The notes beneath the pieces were generated by a model. That model was not told the DNA's origin. It saw only the letters and a program-made list of their open reading frames with translations, and ran no database searches. A program made the translations under genes and the position numbers. This document shows, piece by piece, positions 1 to 6,854 of a stretch of DNA of 59,912 nucleotides. Every line of letters starts with the position of its first letter. Position 1 is the first letter of the stretch. The DNA is from an uncultured Eubacteriales bacterium (GTDB lineage: Bacteria; Bacillota; Clostridia; Oscillospirales; CAG-272): positions 1-59,912 of the forward strand of contig CAKSLU010000009.1 in assembly GCA_934474225.1 (NCBI GenBank), in the 5' to 3' direction.

Positions 1-30
1 CCAAAGCGATGCTTGAATTTGACTCAAAAC

Positions 31-64
31 TGTATACAATCCTCTTGCACACCTGTATACAATC
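31..64. repeat. Direct repeat TGTATACAATC, two copies
   Basis: The 11-mer TGTATACAATC occurs at 31-41 and again at 54-64, a period of 23 bp (about two helical turns). Its core TGTATACA is palindromic. This layout suits a pair of repressor sites, but no gene start lies immediately downstream, so an operator role is only a guess. It could also be the edge of a mobile segment that starts outside the window. Confidence 0.3.
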
Positions 65-120
65 TTGCTCTTGACAGAGGGCGCCGACCCCTACCGGATT
101 TGTACAAGATTTTGCGCATA

Positions 121-147
121 CCGTAGGGCGGGGGCTTGCTCCCGCCG
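121..147. repeat. Dispersed 27-bp hairpin repeat, copy A
   Basis: This 27-base sequence can fold on GGCGGG/CCCGCC arms around a short loop and recurs exactly at 39387-39413. The following bases (about 150-175) resemble fragments of the longer palindromic repeats at 13271 and 50690. Positions 65-247 hold no convincing gene. Confidence 0.6.
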
Positions 148-247
148 TCAAAGCCTTCCCCTTGGAGGGGAGCGCCGCACGGAACACAAAATGTTCCTCA
201 TGCATTTCAAGACGAGAAACATCACACAGCGGGGGATTATACTGTTA

Positions 248-508
248 TCATTCCATGTCTGCCCGGTCCCTGCGACCGAACAGTGTGTCCAAAGAAACAT
301 GCAGCACGCGCGAAATGGCGTCGATTTCAATATCCGTGACCGCACGCTGCCCGTTTTCAATGCGGGAAATGGAGCCGCGGCAAGTGTATACGGCAAGAAG
401 CTCCATCTTCTCGGAAAGCTGCTTTTGACTCAGTCCGGCTTTGATTCTTGCTGCTTTGATTTGCGGCCCGATAATATTTGCTGCCTCAGAATCGAGTATT
501 CTTTTCAT
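248..508 (-). CDS. XRE-family helix-turn-helix regulator
   Basis: This is an 86-residue cytoplasmic DNA-binding protein that is almost entirely one HTH_XRE (Cro/C1-type) domain, residues about 14-75. The helix-turn-helix signature is visible at LSQKQLSEKM (26-35), and the recognition-helix end SISRIENGQR spans 46-55. I chose the ATG at 508 because an AAGG Shine-Dalgarno lies just upstream; the same frame stays open to 613, but that extension overlaps the neighbouring ribbon-helix-helix remnant. There is no toxin or peptidase partner beside it. Such small Cro-like proteins usually repress their own gene or an adjacent mobile element, and the neighbourhood of small DNA-binding genes supports an element remnant. 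Its target is unknown. Confidence 0.8.
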   Translation of the reverse strand: MKRILDSEAANIIGPQIKAARIKAGLSQKQLSEKMELLAVYTCRGSISRIENGQRAVTDIEIDAISRVLHVSLDTLFGRRDRADME

Positions 509-572
509 AAAAATATACCTTATGTCTTGATTTTGGACAATCTGAGGAGGCCTGTGCGCATAAGCCTTGCTG

Positions 573-1016
573 TCATTTTCGGCTGATTTGAATCTCGCCG
601 TGCCGCTGTTCATACTTTTCGATTTCGTTGCGGATGAGAATCAGAATTTCGCTGTTCGCACTTCTGCCTTCATAGTCCGCAACTACATGCAATTTGTCCA
701 GCATGCCCTCGATTGACAAGGGCAGACACGCTTTCCGGTGGTAAAAAGTTGGCGCTGGACATCGTCATCGTCCTCGGTGGGCAGTCGGCACACCTTCCTC
801 CTCTTCCTCGCCAGCCAGAGTTTTACTCGCCGGAAAGTCCTTCGGAGTTTTTCGGGAGCGGAAATTGTGCCTAACGAGGCTGACGAAGCAGGCGGGCATC
901 AGCCCGCCAATGAGGAAAACAAAGTTAGGTGCGGTTTCAGCCCCGAAAAACCGTGTTTTCCCTTGTCAATCGAGGGCAACATCATCAATGCGGATGGATA
1001 AACTCTTAATAGCCAT
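573..1016 (-). pseudogene. Ribbon-helix-helix gene split by an insertion
   Basis: The two outer parts, 979-1016 (start MAIKSLSIRIDDV) and 573-703 (from MLDKLHVVADYEGRSA to the TGA), together encode a near-identical copy of the intact RHH protein at 1465-1635. A 275-bp segment (704-978) interrupts them. Reading into the insert meets a TGA four codons after the junction, so the full protein cannot be made. The insert's end places GAGGG and an ATG immediately before MLDKL, so a truncated C-terminal product is conceivable but the spacing is poor. Removing the insert restores the reading frame, which points to recent disruption of a duplicated gene. Confidence 0.8.
704..978. mobile_element. 275-bp MITE-like element with 19-bp inverted ends
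   Basis: The left end TGCCCTCGATTGACAAGGG (704-722) is the exact reverse complement of 960-978. Imperfect symmetry continues about 25 bp further inward on both sides. The interior has no convincing ORF and includes a GGCGGG/CCCGCC hairpin near 890-908. The flanks join almost exactly to the sequence of the intact paralogue at 1465-1635, so the boundaries are well supported. No clear target-site duplication is visible. Size, inverted ends and lack of coding fit a miniature inverted-repeat transposable element; the mobilising transposase is not in this window. Confidence 0.65.
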
Positions 1017-1025
1017 ATAAATTCC

Positions 1026-1211
1026 TCACTTGTCTTCTTTTTGCAAAATAATTTCACCGTCGCGGGCTTCAAAGTCCCGTATACAGGCGCGAATCAGGTG
1101 CAGAATTTGCCCTTTTGCATTGCGGTCCTCCTGCTTGGCAACAAAGCAGAGCTTGTAGTGCAGGGACGGGTCCATGTCAATGCTCAAATGCTTGGTTGGT
1201 TTCTCTTCCAT
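1026..1211 (-). CDS. Arc-like ribbon-helix-helix protein
   Basis: This 61-residue protein begins MEEKPTKHLSIDMDP, where the first strand (KHLSIDMD) would pair in an intertwined RHH dimer, followed by two helices ending LIRACIRDFEARDGEI. That pattern is shared with its two neighbours, so these are paralogues of an Arc/MetJ-type DNA-binding family. The ATG at 1211 was chosen because it follows a GAGGGG site and lies one base after the stop of the gene at 1213-1413, suggesting translational coupling. An in-frame extension to 1274 would overlap that gene. Its role is probably transcriptional repression or plasmid-type maintenance; no toxin partner is seen. Confidence 0.72.
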   Translation of the reverse strand: MEEKPTKHLSIDMDPSLHYKLCFVAKQEDRNAKGQILHLIRACIRDFEARDGEIILQKEDK

Positions 1212-1212
1212 G

Positions 1213-1413
1213 TCAGCACCCCTCGCTATTTTTGTCGCCTGTCGGCAGGGCGATTTCGCCGTTTCTCTGCTCATAGTCCCGGACGCATTGTCGGATCAGA
1301 TGCAGCACCTGCCCGTTCATGCTGCGCCCCTCGTACTTGGCGATATAGTTCAGTTTGCCATGCATCTCGGGCGTAATCTGCAAGCCGAAATGCTTGTTTG
1401 CCTTGTTCCGCAT
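1213..1413 (-). CDS. Arc-like ribbon-helix-helix protein
   Basis: This 66-residue protein is a paralogue of the genes on either side. It has a beta strand KHFGLQITPEMH (residues 7-18) followed by helices containing LNYIAKYEGRS and VLHLIRQCVRDYEQRNGEI. The family pattern strand-helix-helix with a conserved YEGRS/YEQR core is the basis for the call. Its TGA is followed after one base by the ATG of the next gene, so the two are likely co-translated. Function is inferred only as dimeric DNA binding. The C-terminal tail TGDKNSEGC is unlike the neighbours and probably unstructured. Confidence 0.72.
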   Translation of the reverse strand: MRNKANKHFGLQITPEMHGKLNYIAKYEGRSMNGQVLHLIRQCVRDYEQRNGEIALPTGDKNSEGC

Positions 1414-1464
1414 ATTCTTTATCCTATCTTATTGTTAAAAGGCCTTTCCGTAGAAAGACTTTTA

Positions 1465-1635
1465 CTATTTTCGCTTAATCTGAATCTCGCCGTGCCGCTG
1501 CTCGTACTTTTCGATTTCATTGCGGATGAGAATCAGAATCTCGCTGTTCGCGCTTCTGCCCTCGTAGTCCGCAACCACATGCAATTTGTCCAGCATGACA
1601 TCATCAATACGAATGGATAAACTCTTAATAGCCAT
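1465..1635 (-). CDS. Arc-like ribbon-helix-helix protein, intact copy
   Basis: This 56-residue protein (MAIKSLSIRIDD...) is the intact counterpart of the interrupted gene at 573-1016. The strand KSLSIRIDD (4-12) and helices LDKLHVVADYEGRSA and ILILIRNEIEKYEQRHGEI give the RHH fold. The ATG at 1635 has a TTGGAGAA site 5-12 bases upstream and is preferred over an upstream in-frame ATG at 1659 that lacks one. The AT-rich segment 1636-1778 separates it from the plus-strand SLOG gene; no clear promoter could be picked out there. It is likely a small repressor of a former mobile element. Confidence 0.75.
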   Translation of the reverse strand: MAIKSLSIRIDDVMLDKLHVVADYEGRSANSEILILIRNEIEKYEQRHGEIQIKRK

Positions 1636-1778
1636 AAAAATTCTCCAATAAAATTTCAAAGTATATTTATTTTATAGCTGCTTTGCGGTATTATGTTATG
1701 TATAGATGCAAAACAAGTTTTACATGTGTTTGTTATGAGTGCAAAATGCGTTTTTCTGAAAGGACATGGTGAGGCAAA

Positions 1779-2111
1779 ATGAAACTTGCAATTGTCGGCT
1801 CACGGAATTTGACCGTCGAGAATCTCGACGCATATTTGCCGGAGGGCGTCACGGAGTTTGTCTCGGGCGGCGCGCGCGGCGTGGACGCCTGCGCCCGCAT
1901 GTATGCGCAGGCGCATGATATACCGATAACGGAATTTTTGCCGGACTATCCGCGCTATGGGCGCGGCGCGCCGTTTCGCCGCAACCTTAAAATTGCCACC
2001 TATGCAGACGCGCTCCTTGCCTTTTGGGACGGGCAGTCGCGCGGAACGCGGCATACCATTGAACTGTGCCGCGCGGCGGGCATGCCGGTCACCGTCATTC
2101 TGCTGGCGTAG
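1779..2111 (+). CDS. SLOG-family (DUF2493-like) nucleotide-sensing protein
   Basis: This 110-residue protein has a single Rossmann-like SLOG domain. The first strand and loop read MKLAIVGSRNL (1-11), and the diagnostic SGGARGVD stretch lies at 29-36. Members of the SLOG/DprA/LOG superfamily bind nucleotides or nucleotide-derived signals, and YpsA-like members are short cytoplasmic proteins. A GGTGAGG ribosome site precedes the ATG. It stands alone after the minus-strand RHH genes, and 63 bp separate it from the acetyltransferase, which has its own promoter. No nuclease or effector domain is fused, so a defence role cannot be claimed. The ligand is unknown. Confidence 0.75.
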   Translation: MKLAIVGSRNLTVENLDAYLPEGVTEFVSGGARGVDACARMYAQAHDIPITEFLPDYPRYGRGAPFRRNLKIATYADALLAFWDGQSRGTRHTIELCRAAGMPVTVILLA

Positions 2112-2120
2112 CAGTTTGTC

Positions 2121-2149
2121 TTGCGTGCGGCGGCGGGGTGTGCTACAAT
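2121..2149 (+). promoter_or_regulatory. Sigma-A promoter of the GNAT gene
   Basis: TTGCGT (2121-2126), a 17-bp spacer, then TACAAT (2144-2149) preceded by a TG, giving an extended -10. It lies 26 bp upstream of the acetyltransferase start. Confidence 0.6.
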
Positions 2150-2174
2150 AGGAAAACAGATGGGGGGTGAACAC

Positions 2175-2951
2175 ATGTCTTTTACCCAAAAAGAGATTCG
2201 CGAAATTGCACGCCGCCAGTCCGCTGTTGACGCAGGCTGTGCGCCCGCAGATTTTCTGCGGGACGAAAATGTGATTGTGCCGTCCGTGGTCAGTCCGGAT
2301 GCCCGCAAATATTTGAAGCAGCCGCTTGAATGCGGCTTGATCTCCTACGGCACAAATGTTGTGGTCACGGCGCAGGACGCCTATCGCGCTATTGCTGCCG
2401 ACTATGTCGGGCGTTTTTCGCCCGTGGAATGCTTTGAGACGCCCGCGATGCTGCTGTTGGACGATGCGCTGCGCACGGTTGGTTTGCGCATCTGCTTTCA
2501 GGCGGAGTATTTCCTGCCCGAACTTTCCGCGATGCAGGCGACCGCATGCAAATATGCACTGCGGCTGCTGTATCCTGCCGATTTTGCCGAACTGTATACG
2601 CCCGACTGGAGCAACGCGCTTTGCAAGGAGCGCGCGTCGCTCGATACGCTCGGCGTCGGCGCGTATGACGGCGGGCGCCTGGTCGGCTTTGCCGCCTGCT
2701 CGGCGGACTGCCGCGACATGTGGCAGATCGGTGTGGATGTGCTGCCCGCCTATCGGGGGCAGGGAATTTCCACCGCAGTGACAAGCCGCCTCGCCGCCGA
2801 AATTCTCGCGGCGGGGAAGGTGCCGTTCTACTGCGCGGCGTGGTCGAATATCCGCTCGGTGCGCAACGCACTGCGCAGCGGCTTCCGCCCCGCATGGGTG
2901 GAGCTCACTGCAAAGCCGCTCGACTATATCCGCGAGCAGCTTGAAGACTGA
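2175..2951 (+). CDS. GNAT-family N-acetyltransferase
   Basis: This 258-residue cytoplasmic protein has its GNAT core in the C-terminal half. A beta-strand pair GRLVGFAACS is followed by the acetyl-CoA pyrophosphate loop YRGQGIST (193-200), then helix ALRSGF near 234-239, which is typical of motif B. The N-terminal 130 residues are a separate helical domain lacking clear motifs; the overall length suits the larger two-part GNATs of Clostridia. The ATG at 2175 follows a strong GGGGGGTGA site. It has its own promoter and is followed by a palindrome (2963-2976) rather than a clear terminator. The acceptor substrate cannot be read from the sequence. Confidence 0.75.
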   Translation: MSFTQKEIREIARRQSAVDAGCAPADFLRDENVIVPSVVSPDARKYLKQPLECGLISYGTNVVVTAQDAYRAIAADYVGRFSPVECFETPAMLLLDDALRTVGLRICFQAEYFLPELSAMQATACKYALRLLYPADFAELYTPDWSNALCKERASLDTLGVGAYDGGRLVGFAACSADCRDMWQIGVDVLPAYRGQGISTAVTSRLAAEILAAGKVPFYCAAWSNIRSVRNALRSGFRPAWVELTAKPLDYIREQLED

Positions 2952-2962
2952 CTTGCCAGAAC

Positions 2963-3026
2963 AGCACAATTGTGCTCCCCGTATACCGCTTTGTGCATTG
3001 TGAGCGCGTCGCCGCTTTGTTATAAT
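2963..3026 (+). promoter_or_regulatory. Palindrome and promoter ahead of the SDR gene
   Basis: A perfect 14-bp palindrome AGCACAATTGTGCT (2963-2976) lies just upstream of a good promoter: TTGTGA (2998-3003), 17 bp, TATAAT (3021-3026). The palindrome could be an operator for the dehydrogenase gene or a weak stem ending the acetyltransferase transcript; it has no U-tract. Confidence 0.55.
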
Positions 3027-3060
3027 GAACCTGCAAACCAAGACTTTCGGAGGGGTTCAT

Positions 3061-3798
3061 ATGAGATTTGAAAATAAAGTGGCAATGGTCACCGGCGCAT
3101 CCGTCGGCATCGGGCGCGCCTGCGCAGTTCGCCTGGCAAAAGAGGGCGCAAAGCTGGTGCTGCTCGACATCAATGCAGAGCAGCTGGAAAAGGTCAAGGC
3201 AGAGGTCGCGCCGTTTACGACCGATGTGCTGACCTATACCTGCGATGTCAGCGACGAGGCGGCAGTCAATGCGACCGTCGCAGACGCGATGCAGCACTTC
3301 GGCAGAATTGATGTGCTCATCAACAATGCGGCAATCTGGCGCACCTGGAAGACCTTCATGGAGGTCACGACCGAGGAGTGGAAGAAGTTCCTCGACATCA
3401 ATGTCATGGGCGTGGTGTACTGCACCCGCGCGGTGCTCGGCTCGATGATTGCCAACCACTACGGCAGAATCGTGAATGTCGGCTCGGTTGCGGGCATCTA
3501 CGGCAACGGACATATGTCGCACTATTCCGCCACCAAGGGCGCGGTCATTTCGCTGACCGCCGCGCTTGCCAAGGAAGTCGTGAAGGACGGCGTGCTGGTC
3601 AACTGCGTGTCGCCCGGCACAGTCAGCTCGTCCAAGGACGAGGACATGGACGCCTATACGCCGTGTGAGCTTTGCTATATGGAGCGCTCGGGCACAGACA
3701 ATGAGAACGCAAACCTGATTTGCTTCATGGCAAGCGACGAGGCGACCTACATTTCAGGGCAGAACTTCCAGATTGACGGCTGCCGCAAGAAAATCTGA
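3061..3798 (+). CDS. Short-chain dehydrogenase/reductase (SDR)
   Basis: This 245-residue classical SDR interconverts a hydroxyl and a carbonyl using NAD(P)H in the cytoplasm. The cofactor loop TGASVGIG is at 11-18, NNAA at 88-91, and the catalytic tetrad is complete: N114, S142 (GSVAG), Y155 and K159 (YSATK). The overall form is close to FabG-like 3-oxoacyl reductases and sugar/polyol dehydrogenases, which cannot be separated by eye. The ATG at 3061 follows CGGAGG. It is monocistronic, with its own promoter and a strong terminator at 3808-3850, so its pathway is not indicated by neighbours; there is no fatty-acid gene beside it, which argues against a core FabG. Confidence 0.82.
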   Translation: MRFENKVAMVTGASVGIGRACAVRLAKEGAKLVLLDINAEQLEKVKAEVAPFTTDVLTYTCDVSDEAAVNATVADAMQHFGRIDVLINNAAIWRTWKTFMEVTTEEWKKFLDINVMGVVYCTRAVLGSMIANHYGRIVNVGSVAGIYGNGHMSHYSATKGAVISLTAALAKEVVKDGVLVNCVSPGTVSSSKDEDMDAYTPCELCYMERSGTDNENANLICFMASDEATYISGQNFQIDGCRKKI

Positions 3799-3807
3799 AC
3801 CAACAAA

Positions 3808-3850
3808 AGGCACTGTAAAACCACGGTTTTAACAGTGCCTTTTTGTTTTT
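3808..3850 (+). terminator. Rho-independent terminator of the SDR gene
   Basis: Stem AGGCACTGT (3808-3816) with ACAGTGCCT (3832-3840), extended inward by AAAACC/GGTTTT, followed by a T-rich run. Confidence 0.85.
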
Positions 3851-3853
3851 ACA

Positions 3854-3928
3854 CAAAAAAAAGAGAAGCGCCCGAAACGAGCGCCTCTCTCCCAGGAAAA
3901 AATGATGAAATCGACCAAAACCTCATCG
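3854..3928 (-). ncRNA. Candidate small RNA (about 75 nt), unknown family
   Basis: A perfect minus-strand promoter (3934-3962) is followed within about 40-65 nt by a strong terminator hairpin (AGAGAGGCGC paired with GCGCTTCTCT, one mismatch, 3862-3890) and eight T residues (3862-3855). The predicted RNA therefore starts near 3928 and ends near 3854. No Shine-Dalgarno-led ORF fits; a 25-codon ORF starting from an ATG a few bases after the start site lacks a ribosome site and runs through the terminator. I do not recognise a known RNA family. Its 5' single-stranded segment would be free to pair with targets. Confidence 0.5.
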
Positions 3929-3933
3929 TCTAT

Positions 3934-3962
3934 ATAATAGCACGCCCGGTATGGTTTGTCAA
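3934..3962 (-). promoter_or_regulatory. Consensus promoter of the candidate small RNA
   Basis: On the minus strand TTGACA (3962-3957), a 17-bp spacer, then TATTAT (3939-3934). This is one of the best promoters in the window and has no protein gene downstream. The remainder of 3963-4149 shows no other feature. Confidence 0.65.
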
Positions 3963-4149
3963 GGGGGGATGCTTGATTTCGTTTAGTATTCCAAATTCTC
4001 TTTAGTGAATCTTTGCCGTGAATCGGGGCAAAAACAAATGCAAAAATGTGCTTTTGCCACAAAAACGCATGTGAAAATGCGTGCAAACCGCAAGTGCGCA
4101 GCCCGAAAATCCGCATAGCGGCGGGGGATTATCCGTCTTTCCGCCACAC

Positions 4150-4178
4150 TTGACCGCGCTGCGGCTGTGTGCTATAAT
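4150..4178 (+). promoter_or_regulatory. Promoter of the lipoprotein gene
   Basis: TTGACC (4150-4155), 17-bp spacer, TATAAT (4173-4178), followed by a purine-rich AAGGAAGGAAG ribosome site. Confidence 0.75.
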
Positions 4179-4210
4179 AGAATGAAAACAAAGGAAGGAA
4201 GTTGAAAGCT

Positions 4211-4768
4211 ATGCATTTACATACCCAAATTTTCAAGGCTGCTTTTGTGCTTGCCGTGGTACTCTGCCTGTTTGTCGGGTGTACCTCTGTTGACGCGGAC
4301 ATGCAGGAGAGCGTGCAGGATGCAGTTGTCATCACCGCGCGCAGGCAAACCGAGCGGGAGGTATCGGCAGAGACGCCCGCAGACGAACGGGGGAACCTGT
4401 CCTTTTTTGACAAGAGCGAGACGCAGAACACCGAAGCTGCAACGACCGCTGCAACGACCGCCGCAACGACTGATGCCGCAACGACCGATGCCGCAACGAC
4501 CGATGCGGTAACCGCTGCTGTCGCTGTGACCGATGCCGCGTCTGCGGAGGAGACGGCGGCTGCCACCAAAGCGCAGGCGACTTCCGCCGCCGAAGATGCG
4601 CCGACGGCAAACGCCGATTATGTGTGCAACAAGAACAGCAAGAAGTTTCACCTGCCGACCTGCAGCTCGGTGGATAAGATGAAACCTGCCAACCGAATGA
4701 ACTACAGCGGTTCGCGCGACGACCTGCTTGCAAAAGGGTATTCCCCCTGCCAGCGCTGCAAGCCGTAA
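4211..4768 (+). CDS. Lipoprotein with Ada-like Cys-rich C-terminal domain
   Basis: This 185-residue exported protein has a hydrophobic signal sequence that ends in the lipobox LFVGC (C24), so it should be lipid-anchored outside the membrane. Residues about 75-105 form a low-complexity Thr/Ala linker (TTAATTAATTDAATTD) encoded by short DNA tandem repeats. The C-terminal 50 residues (136-185) contain YVCNKNSKKFH (C139, H147), C151 and CQRC (C180, C183). This matches the metal-binding module related to the Ada N-terminal domain that often ends secreted nucleases in Firmicutes, but no nuclease domain is present here. The ATG at 4211 is better spaced from the ribosome site than a TTG at 4202. Role unknown, perhaps metal binding at the cell surface. 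Confidence 0.7.
   Translation: MHLHTQIFKAAFVLAVVLCLFVGCTSVDADMQESVQDAVVITARRQTEREVSAETPADERGNLSFFDKSETQNTEAATTAATTAATTDAATTDAATTDAVTAAVAVTDAASAEETAAATKAQATSAAEDAPTANADYVCNKNSKKFHLPTCSSVDKMKPANRMNYSGSRDDLLAKGYSPCQRCKP
4438..4508 (+). repeat. In-frame tandem repeats coding a Thr/Ala linker
   Basis: Two 12-bp units (GCAACGACCGCT type) are followed by three 15-bp units (GCAACGACCGATGCC type) inside the lipoprotein gene. All are multiples of three, so copy-number change would lengthen or shorten the linker without a frameshift. Confidence 0.75.
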
Positions 4769-4774
4769 CGACAT

Positions 4775-4811
4775 AAAAAACAGAGTATTCCGACGGAATG
4801 CTCTGTTTTTA
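4775..4811. terminator. Bidirectional terminator
   Basis: Stem AACAGAGTATTCCG paired with CGGAATGCTCTGTT, with A-tract on one side and T-tract on the other. It can end both the lipoprotein gene (+) and the PHP gene (-). Confidence 0.85.
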
Positions 4812-5678
4812 TTTGTGCGCGGCACGCGCGCGGAGTGCTTCATAGCAGCTGTAGGGCACGGCGAGACTGCCGCGGCCGGTGCCGAGGGCAATGTCCGGCT
4901 TGACGCTGCCGTGAAAGTCGCTGCCGCCGCTCGGCAGGATGCCGAAGGTTTTGACGGCGGCAAGCATGGCTGCCGTGTCGGCGTCGGAATAGGTGGAATA
5001 ATAGACCTCCGCGCCGTCAAGGCCTGCGGCGGCAGCGGCGGGGAGAATGGCATAGACCTTGGAGATGTCCACATGATAGAGCGGGTGCGCCCACACGGCG
5101 ACACCGCCCCATGCCTTGATCTGACGGATGGTATCAAAAAAACTCGGGTTGTGCGGGCGGATGTAAAAACCGCAGTCGGTGTCCAGCAGTTTTTGAAACG
5201 CTTCTGCCACTGTCTTTACGATACCGCGGCGAATCAGCAGCTGCGCAATGTGCGAGCGGTTGCGGAAGATGCCGGGGAACGCCGCGCACAACTCGTCATA
5301 GCTGATGTCATAGCCTGCGGCGCGCAGGTTTTCAATCGTCTGCCGGTTGCTTTCCTCCTTCATCGCATTGCGCTTTGCGGTGAAGGCGGTCACATCGGCA
5401 AAGTCGGACGGAGGCAGAAAGAGTCCGAGCAGGTGCAGTTCGGTACCGCCGAAATCGGTGCTGAACTCCGTGCCGCACACGGCGTGGATCGGCTTGTCCG
5501 CCGCCGCGGCAGTAAAGCGCGCGCAGCCCGCCACGGTGTTGTGGTCGGTCAGCGCAACAGCGCCGAGCCTTTGTTTTATCGCCAGTTCAACGAGCGCCTC
5601 CGGCGTCAGCGTGCCGTCCGAAAAGGTGGAATGCGTATGCAAATCGCAGAAAAGCGCGCCTGTGTTGTCGATTTCCAC
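4809..5678 (-). CDS. PHP-domain phosphoesterase (RNase AM/YciV-like)
   Basis: This 289-residue metal-dependent phosphoesterase of the PHP family carries the metal ligands HTHS (H14, H16), TDH (D45, H46), GTEFS (E71), ELHLLG (H82), a WAHP motif near 195 and GSDFHG near 255. The length and motif order fit the YciV/TrpH group, which includes 5'-3' exonucleases for short RNAs and 3',5'-nucleotide bisphosphate phosphatases, rather than the polymerase or HisK subgroup. The GTG at 5678 is preferred because AGGGGGTG lies at the right distance; a GTG at 5687 overlaps that site. It is convergent with the lipoprotein gene. The precise substrate is not settled by sequence. Confidence 0.78.
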   Translation of the reverse strand: MEIDNTGALFCDLHTHSTFSDGTLTPEALVELAIKQRLGAVALTDHNTVAGCARFTAAAADKPIHAVCGTEFSTDFGGTELHLLGLFLPPSDFADVTAFTAKRNAMKEESNRQTIENLRAAGYDISYDELCAAFPGIFRNRSHIAQLLIRRGIVKTVAEAFQKLLDTDCGFYIRPHNPSFFDTIRQIKAWGGVAVWAHPLYHVDISKVYAILPAAAAAGLDGAEVYYSTYSDADTAAMLAAVKTFGILPSGGSDFHGSVKPDIALGTGRGSLAVPYSCYEALRARAAHK

Positions 5679-5752
5679 GATGCGCACCCCCTGTTCTGTC
5701 CTTTTCTATAGTCTATCATATCCGTGCGGCGTTGGCAAGCCGCCGCCGGCGG

Positions 5753-6775
5753 TCAGTCCCTGTACGGTGCGTCGCTGATGCCCGCCTTATGCAGCCGCGA
5801 TACTTTGCTGTCCAGCATGCGCCGCGCCAGGGCGGACAGCCGCTTGCAGTGACCGAGCCGCGCGGCAAGCGCGGGGCTTGCCGCATAGTAGAGGCGGATG
5901 CAAAGACGCCCGAGCGCCGTTTTTGCCAGCCGCTCGTCGCGATAGCGGCGCAGCGTCCAAACGGCAGGGCAGTCGTAGGAGCCGTATACGGCGGTCGCGA
6001 TATAGCAGCCGCGCCGCTGCAAATCCGGCAGTGCAAAGTCCGGCTCCTGTCGGCGGATTTTGCCGGCATAGTTTTTCAGCGTTTCTATGTTTTCCGCGCG
6101 GCGGCGCAGGGAGGGGAGCAGGAGCAGATGCATGTTCACGCCGCTTTTCCAGGCGACGGCGGCGATGCTGTCAAATGCGCCGTCGAACTGTCGGTGTATT
6201 TCATCGCCGAGCGTGTACATCATCCGGAGTGCCGCATCGCAGCGCCGCACCATGTCGTTTGTGAAATTTGTGGCGGAGGGGTTCTTCGCAAGCAACTCTT
6301 TGCACTTCATCTGCGCGACATTGAACATCAGGACGGCGAGCTCGTCCATGCGGGTGACGATCTCCGTGAGTGCGGTGCGCTCGACATCGGCGTCGTTCAG
6401 CGCGTGCACCAGCGCAAGAACGGAGTCGATGCCGTCCGCCGCCTTTTTTGCCGTATAGGGAATATCGGCAACCGAGCTATCCTTGGCGCTGAAGAACAGG
6501 GCATAGAACGCTGCTTCCCAGTTTTGCGGCGCTTCGAGGAGAATCATCTCGTAGTATTTGCGCGCATTCGGCGTGTCGTTGTCGTCGCGTGCCCGCCGCG
6601 CAAGAATAAAGAGGTTGTCCACCTGTTTGCTGTTGTCAATCTCTATGGGACCATCGAGTATCAGTTTTCGCGCATCTTCCGGGGCATATTGGGTGTGGCA
6701 ATGCTGACAGACAAAGACGCCGTTTTCCTTTTTCAGTTCATGGCCGCCGCACATTTCGCAGGTAAATGCTTTCAT
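5753..6775 (-). CDS. Zinc-ribbon/TPR-like protein with CFI-box C-terminus
   Basis: This 340-residue soluble protein has an N-terminal zinc ribbon (CEMC at 6-9, CQHC at 23-26), then a helical region from about 50 with a TPR-like pattern (ARKYYEMILLEAPQNWEA), and a C-terminal CFI-box-type module starting CYIATAVYGSYDCP (257-270) with WTLRRYRDERL. CFI-box domains occur at the end of many otherwise unrelated Firmicutes proteins; their function is not established. No signal peptide is present, so the zinc ribbon faces the cytoplasm. The gene stands alone, and GGAGAACG precedes the ATG. It may be an adaptor or a substrate-recognition protein; this is a guess. Confidence 0.75.
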   Translation of the reverse strand: MKAFTCEMCGGHELKKENGVFVCQHCHTQYAPEDARKLILDGPIEIDNSKQVDNLFILARRARDDNDTPNARKYYEMILLEAPQNWEAAFYALFFSAKDSSVADIPYTAKKAADGIDSVLALVHALNDADVERTALTEIVTRMDELAVLMFNVAQMKCKELLAKNPSATNFTNDMVRRCDAALRMMYTLGDEIHRQFDGAFDSIAAVAWKSGVNMHLLLLPSLRRRAENIETLKNYAGKIRRQEPDFALPDLQRRGCYIATAVYGSYDCPAVWTLRRYRDERLAKTALGRLCIRLYYAASPALAARLGHCKRLSALARRMLDSKVSRLHKAGISDAPYRD

Positions 6776-6854
6776 GTCGTTCTCCGCGTTGCAGAATTTC
6801 TATATATATTGTAGCACAAGTCGGCATGCGCCGCAAGACGAACTCTGAAAAAAA

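Noticed and set aside
738..1001. 87-codon frame inside the MITE-like element
   Set aside because: The composition is low complexity (Ser-rich), has no domain and crosses the element end.
3829..4116. 95-codon frame on the minus strand over the candidate small RNA
   Set aside because: It runs through two terminator hairpins and its start has no ribosome site.
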